From Bactericera cockerelli (Eukaryota > Arthropoda > Insecta > Hemiptera > Triozidae): a stretch of DNA of 64,000 nucleotides. The stretch is taken from assembly GCA_024516035.1 (NCBI GenBank), contig JAMCCL010000057.1, forward strand, positions 57,690-121,689, written 5' to 3'. This document shows, piece after piece, positions 47,425-59,624 of the stretch; position 1 is the first letter of the stretch; each line of letters opens with the position of its first letter. The notes under the pieces were generated by a model that ran no database searches, had not been told where the DNA came from, and saw only the letters and a list, made by a program, of their open reading frames with translations. A program made the position numbers and the translations under genes.

Positions 47425-47961
47425 GCGCTGAGAACCAAGAGGCTATGATCAAGGCGGAAAGTACCCCGTGTGGCTCTTCCCCCTCGAGCGTTCCCACACA
47501 ATGACGACAAAATCAAGTACTTACGCCAGCCCTTGCCGTGCCATCCAACCGCCCCTGGTCAGCCAACCACAGAGAAGAACCGCCGTTCCTCAATTCTGGC
47601 ACGCTAGACCTTGTGGAGCCCATCGATGATGAGTCACAGTCCCGTCCAATTCGCCAAGTCCAACACCCGCGCATGCGCACTCGGCCAAAACAGGTTTTGG
47701 CTGCAGAACTAGTCCCCGTTCTCAGCTCGAACAGAGAAGAAGCGCGCGCAACCCGTCGGCGTTCCATTTCTGCAATGGAAGCCGGCCATTAAGAAGTCAG
47801 CAGGGAAAGACGGACATCTTCAAAGAGATCGGCGCCATTGAGCCTCACAAGAAAGGAGCGTCTTGCCAAACGCGGTGGCGTCCAAGTTGGCCGCCCAGAC
47901 GCTGAAGACTTGATTGGGGAGGCGGATGCCACCACAAGTTGACGCCAAGCAGGTTGCCCCT
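47425..47961 (+). CDS. Putative long exon, frame broken
   Basis: TTAATTTTCCTAG is an acceptor-like edge; the right edge is uncertain, with a possible donor at 47962 (CCCCT then GTGAGC). Open segments include PHNDDKIKYLRQPLPCH and PTAPGQPTTEKNRRSSIL in one frame, SGTLDLVEPIDDESQSRP in another and DIFKEIGAIEPHKKGA then PNAVASKLAAQTLK near the 3' end. CpG and GC are well above the flanks. An 84-codon frame on the minus strand overlaps part of it. The protein is not recognised. Confidence 0.35.
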
Positions 47962-48357
47962 GTGAGCAGCAGAGGATTGTGAAGGAGAGGGTCAGCATTA
48001 AGGGAGTCTTCTAATTTATTTTTTAGTTTTGTGTTAATAACAATCTAGAAAATTACAACTATTCAAACTACCTTTACTAAATTGTCTATCAACGACTTAA
48101 ACGATCAATCTACTACTGATGCGTTGGTTTTTTGGTTTCTATGAGGAAATCGGTTAGAATGTAAAGGTTTCCATGGGGCCGTATGAGGGCATCCGATATT
48201 TCCTTCTACCAAGTAGATATGGATAATTATGTAGCATTGGGCAATGGCATAATAATTTTCAAAAATTGTAAGAAATTTGGTTTGATCAATTTAAATATTA
48301 TGTAAGAAACGCTTCGTTTTTCGAAGCTCATTGATTAAAATTTCCTACATCATTTAG
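47962..48357. other. Putative intron
   Basis: AT-rich, ending in TTTCCTACATCATTTAG, a plausible acceptor. Nothing else is visible. Confidence 0.35.
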
Positions 48358-48678
48358 GAAACTACCAATAAAAACTTCATCCACCTCGCGCAGGTTTTTC
48401 GTAGAGTACGCCCCATAACTTCATGGAGAGTCGGGTGTACGGAGATCTTCCTGCCATTCAGCTGAACGAAGAGAACCATCGGGACGACAAAGGGCTTCGG
48501 AACGGCATCCAGAGGCGACGCTTCGAACGGAACTGCAGACACTAGAAGAAGTTGGCGACTCCAGCTCAAGACGATGACGAATCAGAACAGCTTCATGTTG
48601 AACCCTGGGCCGATGAGTATATGCTATCCTACACGATATTCGATGCTGATGCCGGGTGGACAAGGACTCTCCCATACA
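48358..48678 (+). CDS. Putative exon with strong donor, frame broken
   Basis: It is bounded by CTACATCATTTAG and by GTAAGTGC (GT at 48679), close to a consensus donor. Segments in successive frames include ETTNKNFIHLAQVFRRVRP, MESRVYGDLPAIQLNEEN, ELQTLEEVGDSSSRR, and NPGPMSICYPTRYSMLMPGG ending in QGLSHT at the donor. Minus-strand open frames overlap but lack comparable edges. The pattern suggests about three indel errors in one exon. No family assignment. Confidence 0.4.
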
Positions 48679-48844
48679 GTAAGTGCAAGCCATTTGCCGT
48701 GGTCCTAGTGGGTAGCGCATAACCGAATTTTTATTTTTATTATGCATCAAAAGAGAGGACCAAAGTACAATGTTAACAAGTAAAAAACTAAGAAAAAACA
48801 AATAAGTGACAAAAAAAAATAAGTAAAAAAGAAAAAAACACTAA

Positions 48845-48908
48845 AATGTCCCTACCTAAAGGGCGGGGTTATTGCCAGTGACAATCACTTCCACCCAATC
48901 CCCAAATG
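48845..48908 (-). repeat. Dispersed repeat G, fragment
   Basis: On the minus strand: GATTGGGTGGAAGTGATTGT, then CACTGGCAATAACCCCGCCC and TTTAGGTAGGGACAT, followed by a T-rich stretch. Confidence 0.7.
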
Positions 48909-49433
48909 CAAGGTGGTCCCCGTTGTGCCTACAATACGTATTCATACAGTAAATATCAGTACGATTGTCCTAGAGGGTAGCGCATACGGATTGCAAGGTG
49001 TACGGGTTAATTGCCAGGTTGGATAGAAAATTTTTGTTCAAATCTCCGGAAATATTATTTTTTGGTGATTTTATTTCATGTGTAGGCAACGGCAAGTCAT
49101 CACCCCTTGGAAAAATAAGTGAAAACCAAATTAATGTGAATGATATATAGAAAAATATAACATAAGGTTTAATACGTACCGTAGAACAGCTCAGGAACAA
49201 ATTTAACCCCAATTTGCCCATAATGAGATTTTGTAGACCTCTATCGGAGGAGCAAACTACAAAGAAAATAATTATTAGTGGTATACAACAATAATCCCAT
49301 AACTCCATCAGATGCTTCAGTTTCTTTCGTCAGATCTCTCTCGTAGAAATACCTGTTGAAAGTACAGTCAAACTAGGACTCATTATAAATTCCTTCACTA
49401 TAAGGGAAACCTGATGCAAGAGCGCGCGAAATA

Positions 49434-49700
49434 GCCTCAGTTGATAACACCTCGCTTGCCATGTGGAAGATCCTGAGGTTCGATCCCCTGGCGATTAAAA
49501 ATTAGTAATTCTTAATAAGGTTACAGTTGTTTGTAAGGTAAACCTTCCGGTGCAACTCGAGTTGGCCCACAACTAATGGGAAGTATGGGGTCACTTCTCG
49601 TCCATCAGAGGGAGTAAACAACGAATGAGACAAGCAACAACACAGAACACAAGCGTCCTAACAATAGCTCTGTTTCATTGCACAACGATAAAAAAAAAAA
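49434..49700 (+). mobile_element. SINE E, full-length copy with readable head
   Basis: The head is tRNA-like: ATAGCCTCAGTTGATAACAC (A box) and TGAGGTTCGATCCCCTGGCG (B box). The body follows 23885-24155 closely (GGTTACAGTTGTTTGTAAGG, GGTCACTTCTCGTCCATCAG, CACAAGCGTCC), ending in an A-run. It sits within a putative intron. Confidence 0.83.
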
Positions 49701-49959
49701 GGTTATTTTTAAGAGCATAAATTTTCCGGATCTTAGAGTTTTTTTTTCTTAATGGGCTTTTAACAATTCAATCATATATATAATCTTTAACTCAATGCTG
49801 ATTCAAACACCTAAAGAAAGTTATACCAAAATCAGTCCTAAAAGAAATCTAAGCTACATTAAAAAGGCCTTTGAATTCTTTTTGAGTTACAGGGGCATTA
49901 CACAAAAGATCTATATAAGGTCCGCAGTGAAAATGAGCCTTTCGGTAGCCGACAGTCCT

Positions 49960-50215
49960 AGCTAATATACCCAAAACCAAATACCAATACCCAATAACAA
50001 TACCAATAACCAATTACCAATACCAAACCCAAAACCCAATACTCAAAACCCAATACCCAATACCCAATACCCCAATACCCAATACCCAATACCCAATATA
50101 ACCCAATAATACCCAATACCCACTACCCAATACCCAATACCCAAACCCAATACCAATACCCCAATACCCAATACCCCAATATACTCCACTACCCAATACC
50201 CAAATACACCAATAC
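49960..50215. repeat. 7-bp minisatellite, unit close to TACCCAA
   Basis: About 30 imperfect copies of TACCCAA with TACCAA and ACCCCAA variants. The reverse, TTGGGTA, is unlike the arthropod telomere unit TTAGG, so I do not call it telomeric. Confidence 0.88.
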
Positions 50216-50264
50216 CAATCTTTAACTCATAGATGCTTCTGTTATCCTCGTCATATCTATCGGA

Positions 50265-50449
50265 GGAGCAACTCCAGCACGAGATGCGGGCATCCTCATA
50301 CTCACATCCACAGTTCAGGAATCAATGAGGCCATGAGGAGAAAGGGGTGAGAGGGAGATGGAACAAGGAATACGAATGCTACCGACCAAGTGGTCCCTGG
50401 GCATGTGTTCCATTAGCTACCGCCGCTCCAAAGGATCTCAACTTGCCAG
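50265..50449 (+). CDS. Putative exon, frame broken
   Basis: The donor is good (CCAG then GTGAGA, GT at 50450); the acceptor edge is uncertain. Frames include RRSNSSTRCGHPHTHIHSSG, INEAMRRKG and then, after a shift, EMEQGIRMLPTKWSLGMCSI and SYRRSKGSQLAR up to the donor. The last frame is open for over 30 codons. No domain recognised. Confidence 0.38.
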
Positions 50450-51812
50450 GTGAGAAACGAGTTGGTAATTAAATTAACATTTATTGGACATGCCCAAATT
50501 TCACTTACTTTACTGGTGCGGCGTCTCAGACCGTAGTCGTGTTCCATTGTTTTGAAGATATTTTTGACCTCCAAGTGTTTTCTGTTCATGCCATATGTGC
50601 TTATTTTCTGTTCAAGTAATGTTAGGTAAAATCGTAAAAATGTAAGAATTTTACTTAGTAAACTCTGCCCCCTACACAAGAGGCTCTTTTGTAAGAAGTA
50701 AAATATTTTTAGTAATTTGATTAAAGACAAATACGAAAAAAATTTAAGAAGAATATATAAATAAGTTGAATCTAACACACCAATCCACTAATAAATTATT
50801 TTTTACTAAATTATGCAGTTCCTAATTATTTTTGATAATTTTTGCCATCATTATGGTTTCTCATCATTTTTCTCCACAGTATTACCAGGCCTAATCTCCA
50901 CAGATCGGTCTCATAGTGTTTCATAGATGTTGGATAGATTGGAAGCTGGAAAATTTGACAACAAACTTCTTCATAGTATTAAACAGGTAAGTTTTACACT
51001 AAACTAATAATTAGTAATATAAAGATATTCCCGAAAGGTTAAAGTTTCAACAGCCTGATGATTCACAGTTTTCATAACAGGTTCTAAAATAGCAATTTAA
51101 GTTTTAGAAAAGTCGTTTCTATTGACAGTTGGCACAACTTCCCACCAGTATCCATAGAAATATTATCCTGCCTTGTTTGACAATCAAACCAAAGACCTTT
51201 CTGGGAATAGAGAAACAAAAAAGGTCGTAAGTTTTTAGAGCAATCAAAACACTAGGACAAGAATCAAAATGAAATTATGACAGTCACGGCATCTGAATAC
51301 ATCCAGCCGCATTTTTTTTTTTTTATTTATCACTTTTTATGGCATTGGTAGGCAAGACAAATCCCATACAGCCATCGCAGCCACCTTATCGATAAACTAT
51401 TGAGTCAGTTCTTGTTCTTATTTCCTATATATGTTACAAAACAAACCTGAAAACTGGAATAACTTAAAATAGAAAAATAAGACCCTCTGAATTAACCAAT
51501 CAGTGAGCGTTGATGGTGAGACGGTCGAAAGGGAGGTTTGGAATATGAAGTAAAAGTAATTCCTGAAACAAGGGACAGGTACCTAGATTTTCCTTACAAT
51601 AGAATAGAACCATGTTTATACTACCCGGTTAGTGACTAAAAAGTCCCAATTATCCCAGCGGTCTGAACAATGACATAAATTGAATGTGTAATTTTTTATA
51701 CAAATACAACACATTGTTTAAATTAAACATCATCAAAGGGTGAACGATTGAATTAAACATGAAAGAAAAAACCTTATCAAATTCAAAATTATTCTGCCTG
51801 TATCCACCTCAG
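50450..51812. other. Putative intron
   Basis: AT-rich. Contains a decayed SINE B fragment at 51613-51690 and ends in CTGCCTGTATCCACCTCAG, a plausible acceptor. No gene of its own is visible; a 121-codon minus-strand frame at 50413-50778 has no motif. Confidence 0.35.
51613..51690 (-). mobile_element. Decayed SINE B 3' fragment
   Basis: TTATACTACCCGGTTAGTGA, TAAAAAGTCCCAATTATCCC and AGCGGTCTGAACAA follow the order of the 3' half of SINE B at 11365-11415 with many substitutions. Confidence 0.55.
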
Positions 51813-52013
51813 GCCCGCAACATTCCTGCTGTCCTGACACCCAACGGCGCTGGACCGCTGCAAGAGGACACGGAAGACCCGAGATTCAAAGGAACCTGGG
51901 TGTCACAGGGAGATCGTGGGCCGCCTGCAGAGTGGCTGCAACACTCATCCCTGTCCTGGACAACTTCCACCTGGCCTGACCCGGAGAACTGCCCGCGGAC
52001 ATTATGGCCATCT
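51813..52013 (+). CDS. Putative exon, frame uncertain
   Basis: A good acceptor (ATCCACCTCAG) precedes it and GTAAAA follows at 52014. The frame ALDRCKRTRKTRDSKEPG then CHREIVGRLQSGCNT reads through the middle; after a shift it continues LIPVLDNFHLA and then ELPADIMAICKI. A competing frame (ARNIPAVLTPNGAGPLQEDT onward) is open across the whole island. Which is real cannot be settled without corrected sequence. Confidence 0.38.
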
Positions 52014-52071
52014 GTAAAATTCAACGGAAGTCATTAGGTCCATCCAATAGCCAATTTTTTCTTTCGAACCA

Positions 52072-52318
52072 ACGTATAAACCGAACGGAAAAAAAGGAAC
52101 CAAACTGTAATTTTTCTTTCTAATGAAAGTTAAACCAAACGGTAATAAAAGACCCAAACAGGTATTTTTCTTTTTAAAATGAAAGTAACCCAAACCGGAA
52201 TAAAAGGAACCAAACTGGAAGCAAGATATTTTTCTTCTCCTAACCAAAGATTAACCAAACGGAATAAAAGGAACCAAACAGGAAGCAATGTACATTTTTC
52301 TTTTGGAAGAGGAAAAAT
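52072..52318 (+). repeat. Minisatellite, unit about 55-65 bp
   Basis: Four copies share AACCAAACGG, AATAAAAGGAACCAAAC, a GGAAGCAA-type piece and ATTTTTCTTT. It lies in a putative intron and has no coding function. Confidence 0.8.
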
Positions 52319-53000
52319 TTCCTCTTCTCGCTTCCCAGATTGTTAACCAAAAAGGAATTAGAAAAATCCATGCTTCCAGATATTATTAAGAGAATAAAAG
52401 CGCCATAGATTTATCTTAATAAAAAGGTAACGAATCGCATTTTATCTTTTACGAATGTGGTGAATTGACCTTGGAATAAATGGAGAATATTTGGAAATAA
52501 CCGAACCTAGGAAAATTTTTTTTTACATCCAAAAGAAAAATAGGCCAAGCAACCTGTTAACGGCACGGCGTGAGCTTATCTAATCATGGGTTATCAGTAC
52601 TTTTTTATTCTGGCAGTTTTTAGTACTTAGGGGTTATCAGTGAAATGTAATAAAAGCATATTAAAATTGAAGTTCAACCATGAAATAGATAGGTATGTAA
52701 TAAAACGCATAGTTACCGCAAGTAGAATGTCCTACTTTTCTAGATCGCAATTCTCATGCTGTATAATGGTCGATTTTTTTAACTCTTATTGACTGCCAGT
52801 AGCTAAACTGACATGTTTTCCTACCCGGCCAAGCCAATTCATTTCATAATGTAGAACTTGAACTACCCCACACTGTCTATATTTTTCATATGTTCTACTT
52901 GTATGCTATCTATGTATTAATTAAAAAATAAAGATGGCCAAATATTATACAAATTACAAATTCACAAATTACTTCCCCACGGCCATATGTAATCCTAGTC
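52319..53000. other. AT-rich stretch, nothing recognised
   Basis: No frame or repeat family is visible. Confidence 0.4.
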
Positions 53001-53001
53001 A

Positions 53002-53476
<475 letters not shown>

Positions 53477-53675
53477 ATGGCCGTCAAAGAGTTTATTGAT
53501 ACTGAGCAATCCTAAAGGCTGAATGCAAATAAAATGAACTACAGAATTAAGTTGGGTAGGTACATAAATAATAATTCCCCATATTATAATACTTGCAATA
53601 AAAGCAAAAAAAAAAAAAAAAAAAAAAACAATAATTCAATCCTAATTCCTCTCGATTGGATCCACCGACTATCAG

Positions 53676-53866
53676 GAGGCGTGTGTGGGGAAGATCGAGA
53701 GGATTCATGCAAGCGAGTACATCTCGAAGCTCCTCGTATGTGCGACTGGTGCGGCCCCTTGATCCCCCCACCTCCTCTACCCCTACATGATGGCCAAAGT
53801 CCCGCCCCCTCTACCAAACGCAATTGCACCTCCAACGACTCCAGCAAGGGATCGAATGGGGATACC
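53676..53866 (+). CDS. Putative exon, frame broken
   Basis: After an acceptor-like ACTATCAG the frame reads EACVGKIERIHASEYISKLL and VCATGAAP before a stop; another frame contains RMCDWCGPLIPPPPLPLHDG and continues to a stop at about 53884. The donor is unclear (a GTAATC near 53867). The region is GC-rich. Function unknown. Confidence 0.3.
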
Positions 53867-54565
53867 AGTAATCGGCCGGACTGACTAGAACCGTATGCCA
53901 GTAAAACCTCTTATTACATAGACTGCTTTTATAAAGGAAAAGACCAAGTTCTCACGATGGGATGGTTTCAACGCACATATATATGTTTAGAATGGTTTCA
54001 GAACGATCCCAACTTTATTCAACTAAAGTTGGCTGGAGACCATCAACTTTTTTTCCCCAAACAAAATTGCCAACTGTTTATAACAACAACATATTATGAG
54101 GTTTGTCCTAGTCACAGTTAAAAGCAATGTAAATGGACTATGTGGGCTAACCTCATCTGATAAACATTCTGGATTGAACAATCTACAATTCAAAATTAAT
54201 TTCAGTAAGATACATTGATCAGTTTCTGGAACTCACAAAATTATCCAAGGAACTCAATACTTTATTGTACTTTTAATAAGGCCACTTGATTACTAAACAA
54301 TTAAACTTTTTATAAAACTAAATTAACCATACCACAAAACTCATTAATGAAAAAAAACCCATCGGTGCCAACAGGTAACGAAAATTGTAAACAAAATTCA
54401 GGGTGATTCCGCTATAATCTTGAACCTTCCTTTGGAGAATGAAATTATAAACGATATATTTGATATGGACCATGCAGTTGAAAGCGACTGTATAAACTCA
54501 AAAAAAGATAAATACACATTCAGGCTACTATCAATATGTTTTTGGATTTCAATTCATTACAATAT
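53867..54565. other. Putative intron
   Basis: AT-rich with a minus-strand repeat F fragment at 53995-54050. CAGGGTGATTCC at 54400 resembles a decayed mariner end. No gene seen. Confidence 0.35.
53995..54050 (-). repeat. Dispersed repeat F fragment
   Basis: On the minus strand: GATGGTCTCCAGCCAACTTT, AGTTGAATAAAGTTGG, GATCGTTCTGAAACC, as in 12028-12134. Confidence 0.6.
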
Positions 54566-54790
54566 GTCCCCGGTAGTTCAGTGGTCAAGGTGACTGTCCA
54601 AGTGTCTCAGTACCTATCCAGAGATTAAGGGTTCGTAACAACAGCAAGATTAAAACAAGTATGTACACCACTATTGGAATTTTGACACTTAAATAATACT
54701 ATTGGGCTCACTGCAAGAATAATAGGACATAATTAGTCCTAAACCCGTCATAAAGGCAGTTTAAATAAGGTGATATTAATTTGATTTAAT
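54566..54790 (+). mobile_element. SINE B, plus-strand copy
   Basis: The head reads GTCCCCGGTAGTTCAGTGGT and GATTAAGGGTTCGTAACA, the body GGAATTTTGACACTTAAATA, ATTGGGCTCACTGCAAGAAT and GGCAGTTTAAATAAGGTGAT, and the tail is ATTAATTTGAT. It is more diverged than the copies at 11346 and 21146. Confidence 0.78.
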
Positions 54791-54974
54791 TAAAAAAGAT
54801 GATTATTTTTTTTTATGTTTTAAATCAACAAATAGCTCAATACTAACCCACAATACTACTTTTGACTACCCACAATACCAACCTAGGCACCTTTCATTGC
54901 GACGCTAGAGCAAAGTTCATGCCTTATCTGGTTATACCATGCCTTTATATCTACTAACATTCATCTCCACCCAC

Positions 54975-55215
54975 CATCGCGGCGCAAGTTCATCGAGTCC
55001 GTCCCCGTACTTGAACATCACGTCCTGGCGCCCCCCCACCAGCCCCAAGTCCCAGCAGCTGCGGCGCAAGTGACCCGGCGCGGTGCCGGTGCGCGCGCAC
55101 TCAGTCCCTAGAGGGCCTCCTCTATAGAGCCCTCCTCATCTGCCAGCGTGAACCTCGCCATGAACAAGAGCGTGAGTCTCGAGAACGAGTTGGACAACCT
55201 CGTCTAACCCCTTCC
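54975..55215 (+). CDS. Putative exon, frame broken
   Basis: GC-rich island. Frames include SRRKFIESVPVLEHHVLA, YLNITSWRPPTSPKSQQLRR, and, after shifts, RASSIEPSSSASVNLAMN running into KSVSLENELDNLV before TAA at about 55205. The serine- and proline-rich character matches the earlier islands. Splice edges are not clear. It runs directly into a tandem repeat whose units carry similar sequence. Confidence 0.33.
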
Positions 55216-55680
55216 GGCCACGATCGACACCTCGCGGCCCAAGCCGATCCTTCATTGACAAGTGCGTGAACAAGATGAGGGCCCTGAAGAACCAGAAGCC
55301 TGCTAGTCACGACACGTGAGTCACAACTGGACCACTTAACTTTACCCGGCACGGCCCTCAAGCGACACCTCGCGGCCCAAGCCGAACTTCAATGACAGAG
55401 GCGTGAACAAGCAATGGCCCTGATTAACCAGAAGACCTCGCTAGACCACGACACGTGAGGTCACAACTGGACCAAACTTCTTACCGCACGGCTACTAGCG
55501 ACACCTTGCGGCCTAAGCATACCTCAATCTGATGAATAAGGAAGCCTGCTAGTCACGACACAATTGGAGTCGCACGAACAAACTGTACCACTTCTCTACC
55601 GGCACGGCCTACAAGCGAACACCCTCGCGGCCCAAACCTTGATGAACAAAGAAGTCCTCCAGTTACGACACGTGAGATTG
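55216..55680 (+). repeat. Tandem repeat of an exon-like unit, about 75-140 bp
   Basis: Four copies begin near 55216, 55351, 55490 and 55606. Each has GACACCTCGCGGCCCAAGC, a TGAACAA piece, AACCAGAAGCCTGCTAGTCA (variously decayed), CACGACACGTGAG and ACAACTGGACCA. CACGTGAGT looks like a splice donor, so each copy resembles an exon end plus intron start. Copies shorten towards the right. Confidence 0.78.
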
Positions 55681-56774
55681 TTTTTTTTTAGGAGATCTAG
55701 TTGAGATAGGATCTTACAAGGAAGAACGAAACTACGTGTATGTGGAATCAAGCTGAAAAAGACTTATCCTAAGATGAAACCTAATTGTGATGACATACTC
55801 TTATCATCCAACAAGTTGAAAAGATTTACAGCAACACTAGAACGATATAGCTATTTCAGAATGTCTGGAGCACCGAAACCAATGTCTATAGAAGTACTCA
55901 TTCTGAGACCAATGAAGACTCATTTTGAAGATAAAATGTTTTTATTTTAAGAATTAGTATCATTTACTCTTTATGTAATTCTGTAACCGAGATCTGATAT
56001 CGTAAACAAATCGCCCCTTTTCACACATTGTGTCCTTATTATCTATCGGCAGGATATTATTATACATACATAATTAACCAATATGTACAAACAACTGTAA
56101 TTAAATTAATTAGTATTTCATCAGACACAATTTAATATTTCTTTATTAAATAATGACCTATTCATATCGTACGTTGTTAAATATTTTTGAGCGTAAAAAT
56201 AATTAACTTTTAGTTTAATTTATTTATTTTTTCGAAAACAACATAACGATTTCATAATTTTAATTAACTTTCGATCGAGATATGTATTGTGTTTTCTAAG
56301 ATTCTTTTATTACTTTGTAGATTAGGAGCTAACTCTTGGTTGGATTGATAATCAGAAATAATTTTAAAAAATACTCATAATTTTAATATTTTTTTTTCTC
56401 CTTATGGATTTTACGGTATGACTTTGTTTCTAAATTATATATTATTGTGTTTGTAAAAAGCCAGAAAATATTCTAATATTTTTTTATACAACAATATTTT
56501 GGTAGTATTATTTTTTGACATTTGACCATGCTATCAAACTTGTGATTTTAGTTTGTAAAAAAGTTAAGAAATAGAATGAATTAATATAAAATAAATAAAT
56601 AAATTATTAGCACTGAAAAGCTATGTATATTCTATGAAAAAGCTAGAAAAGCATATGTAAAGCTAATGGTACCGCATTGTCTATTATTTCGCTATTTATG
56701 GGGTTTTTCCTAAAATTATTTTGTCCTATCATAAATTTTTACTGTTTAAATGATTTTTAAAAAAAGAAAACTTA
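55681..56774. other. AT-rich stretch, no gene seen
   Basis: No credible frame and no repeat family found. Confidence 0.45.
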
Positions 56775-56850
56775 AAAAACCAGGACTCGAATCTCATACC
56801 CAGGTACCGGGGACTAATGGCGCGTAGATTGTCTAGCACAAGAGATAAAA
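56775..56850 (-). mobile_element. tRNA-like fragment, possible SINE head
   Basis: On the minus strand: CGCGCCATTAGTCCCCGG, then GGGTATGAGATTCGAGTCCT, a B-box-like string. The A box is not clear and no other copy is seen. Confidence 0.35.
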
Positions 56851-57000
56851 GCAGATTGTCTAGAAAAGAGATAAAAGCAGATTGTTGCACAAGGATAAAA
56901 AGAGATTGTCTAGCAAAAGAGAATAAGCGTTGTCTAGCAAAAGAGATAAAGAGATTGTTAGCACAAGAGTATAAGTAGATTGTCTGAAAAGAGATATAAG
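56826..57000. repeat. 28-bp tandem repeat
   Basis: Six to seven copies of AGATTGTCTAGCAAAAGAGA followed by TAAAAGC, with one- to three-base indels between copies. Confidence 0.85.
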
Positions 57001-57074
57001 CCCCCTCGGGGGTAATTCATTCCCAAGCTCTGGGATGAATAAAAGCATTAAGTTCTACAAGGACTCCCGTTAAA

Positions 57075-57465
57075 AGAGTAATAAAAACAAGTAATGATAA
57101 ATGTATACGGGTGAACTACAGATTGAAGGAAATAATACAAGCTAATGATAAAGTATACAGGGTGGACTAAAGATTAGAAGAGTAATAACAAAGCTAATGA
57201 AAAATGTATACAGGGGGATAAGATTAGAAGAGTAATAACAAAAAGCTAATGGTAAATTTATAAGGGTGGGGGGGACTCACATTAAAAACCCAGTAATAAA
57301 AAAAATCTAATTTTAAATGTATACAGAATAAAATAAATACAGGGTGAGTACAGATTGAAGAGTAATAAAACAAGCTAATGATAAATGTATACAGGGTGAA
57401 CTACGATTAGAAGAGTAATAAAAAAAAGCTAATGATAAATTATAAGGGTGCATGGTACTAAAAAG
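57075..57465. repeat. Tandem repeat, unit about 55-60 bp, with mariner-like end motif
   Basis: About seven copies share AAGAGTAATAA, AAGCTAATGATAAATG and TATACAGGGTGAACTA-like strings. TATACAGGGTG is also how the mariner-type ends in this window begin, so the array may have grown from a transposon end. Confidence 0.75.
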
Positions 57466-58664
57466 ATGTTCTGTATGGTAGGGTGGCGGGGTTTTTTTTT
57501 TAAAATTTTTTTTAAAAAAAATTAAACTTTAGTGCCAATTATTTTTATCTGACCTGTTTGCCATTAAAATTAACCTGCGACCTAATGAGATTTATTGTGC
57601 CCGTTGATTCTATTCCGTTTTAACGTCCCTAAATTTTAGATATATTGAGCTCGAAACCAACAACCCCAGGTCAAAAAACCATCCCCTCATCTTTCAAGTT
57701 TTTGGGTCGGTAAGCTTTTAGTTGGAAAAAATTCCAAACTCAACGGGGGGTTCAAGTTGGTGCACCCTGTACATAAGTTAGTATTTTCATGTACCAAAAA
57801 ATTTCGGGAGATAAAATCCCACCCTAGTCCCCAGCCGTCTTTGGCAACCAAAAAACCCAAAAAGGATCTGAGCATAGTATACGCGGGCTAGCTCATTTGG
57901 TCTGGTGCTGTGGTGATAAAGGCAAAAAAGTGTGTCATGGGGGTCAAAAAATGAAGTACGCGGCTGAAAAAAAAAAGCCTTTTAAAAAAAGACAAAATTT
58001 TTAATTTTAAAAAAAAATTTTAAAAAAAAAAAATTTTTTGAAAAAAAATTACTATTTAAAAATTATTTGTTAGAAAAATTAATTATTAAATTAAAAGAAA
58101 AACCATAAGGATTAAAAAATTAATAGGTCCCTGGTTGTTAAAAATTTAAAAAAATTAAAGTTTTCGTTTTCGGTTTTTTTAAATTTTTAATTTTTTATGA
58201 GTTTTTTTTTTTGTTTTACAACTATTCAACTGAAAACGTTTTATGAAAACAGTTTAAAAATTTTAAAACACTTTTAATTCCAGTAATTGGGTTTTTTAAA
58301 ATGCTGTTTTTTTTTTTGGTTTTTACAATAGATTGGTGTCCTTAATAAAGTTTTTTGGTGATTATTAGTGATCTTGGTTGAGACTTTTATATTAGGGAAA
58401 ATGCCCACCGAGTCAATCAAATCTAGAGCCCTGCCCCCAGGTTAGTTATCCCCCTTGAATTTTGCTTTTTGCTCTATGTATCGTTAATAATAATTATTAA
58501 CTGAAAGAACAAAATTTTGAATAATAAATTTGGTTGTATTAATGTTTAAACATTTTTACAAAGGTTTTACAAAAGAATTTTACAAATTATTTATTAACTT
58601 GATAAAATATTTAATATTAAAAATAAATTTTAACAAAATTTTTTATTATTAAAAAATAATTTTG

Positions 58665-58745
58665 TTCTGCCTACCTTCCGTTGGTTCGAATTCCTCCCAA
58701 TTCATGGTTTTTTCTTTTTTTATTTGACACAAAAGAACAGGAAAT
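58665..58745 (+). mobile_element. SINE A fragment in low-quality sequence
   Basis: CCGTTGGTTCGAATTCCTCC, AATTCATGGTTTTTTC and a TTTATTTGACACAA string follow the order of SINE A after its B box. T-runs are inflated. Confidence 0.55.
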
Positions 58746-59624
58746 TTTATCTTTTTTTTTTCCGATGACATTAGTTTTCTTTTACATTATGCGGGGGGGA
58801 AAAAATCTATTAAATGTTGAAAATGTTAATAAAACAAAAAAAACTTTATTTACTGTTTTTTACTTTTAAAAATTACTGCTGGGGGGGAAAAAATTATTTA
58901 ACATGTTAGAAAATTTTTAATAAAACAAAAAAAACTTTTCAACTAAAGAATTGAAACTTTTGGCTTGGAAGTGCTTTTAAGAGAGTTTTTTTTGAAATGA
59001 AAATTTGAGCCAGCAAAAACCTTTGCGGAAAATGCATTTTAAAAGGTTCATAGCATCTTGGATTTTCATAACTCTTATTAATTTTTTTAAAAAAATGTTT
59101 TTTATGTGGATCTTTTAAATTTATTTCAACGGGAAATACTCATCTCTTTTTAAAATCCCCAACTTTCTCACACCTTTTTTCACGCATTCAATCGGGCTAT
59201 TTTTATTTTCAGCGCAAGTTTAAACCCAACCCCCTTATTTAAAAATCTTGTTACACACAACAAAATCTTAGAGATAAGACTCAATTTAAAGGTTCAATGC
59301 CCCCATGATTCAAAGTTCAAACTTTTTAAGTCTGATAATAAGGTTAGTGATGGTAATTTAAGAGGTCCCCTGTTTATCAATCGGAAGTTCAAAAAGTCTT
59401 TGATTATTTGTTGGTCAATAATTGAATCTTGGTTAAGCGATTAAAAAAGGTACCTAATGTACCTATCCCCTGATTGTGATTCTGAAAATTCTGATTGATT
59501 GAATACGAGATAATTGTTCAGGCTGGTGTGACTAAATTTTGATGAGAGGCGCGGTTTTTCTGTCGTCCTTTGTAAGGAAAAAAATAAATGGGTAATTATT
59601 AAAAATTTAAAAATAATTCGACTT

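Larger units (their letters stand above)
48679..50264. other. Putative intron with repeats
   Basis: Contains repeat G (48845-48908), SINE E (49434-49700) and a 7-bp minisatellite (49960-50215). TCTATCGGAGGAGCAA occurs at about 49240 and again at 50257, hinting at duplication of the next exon's edge. Confidence 0.35.

Noticed and set aside
49960..50215. Telomeric repeat
   Set aside because: The unit TACCCAA/TTGGGTA is not TTAGG or another standard animal telomere unit, and it lies inside the contig.
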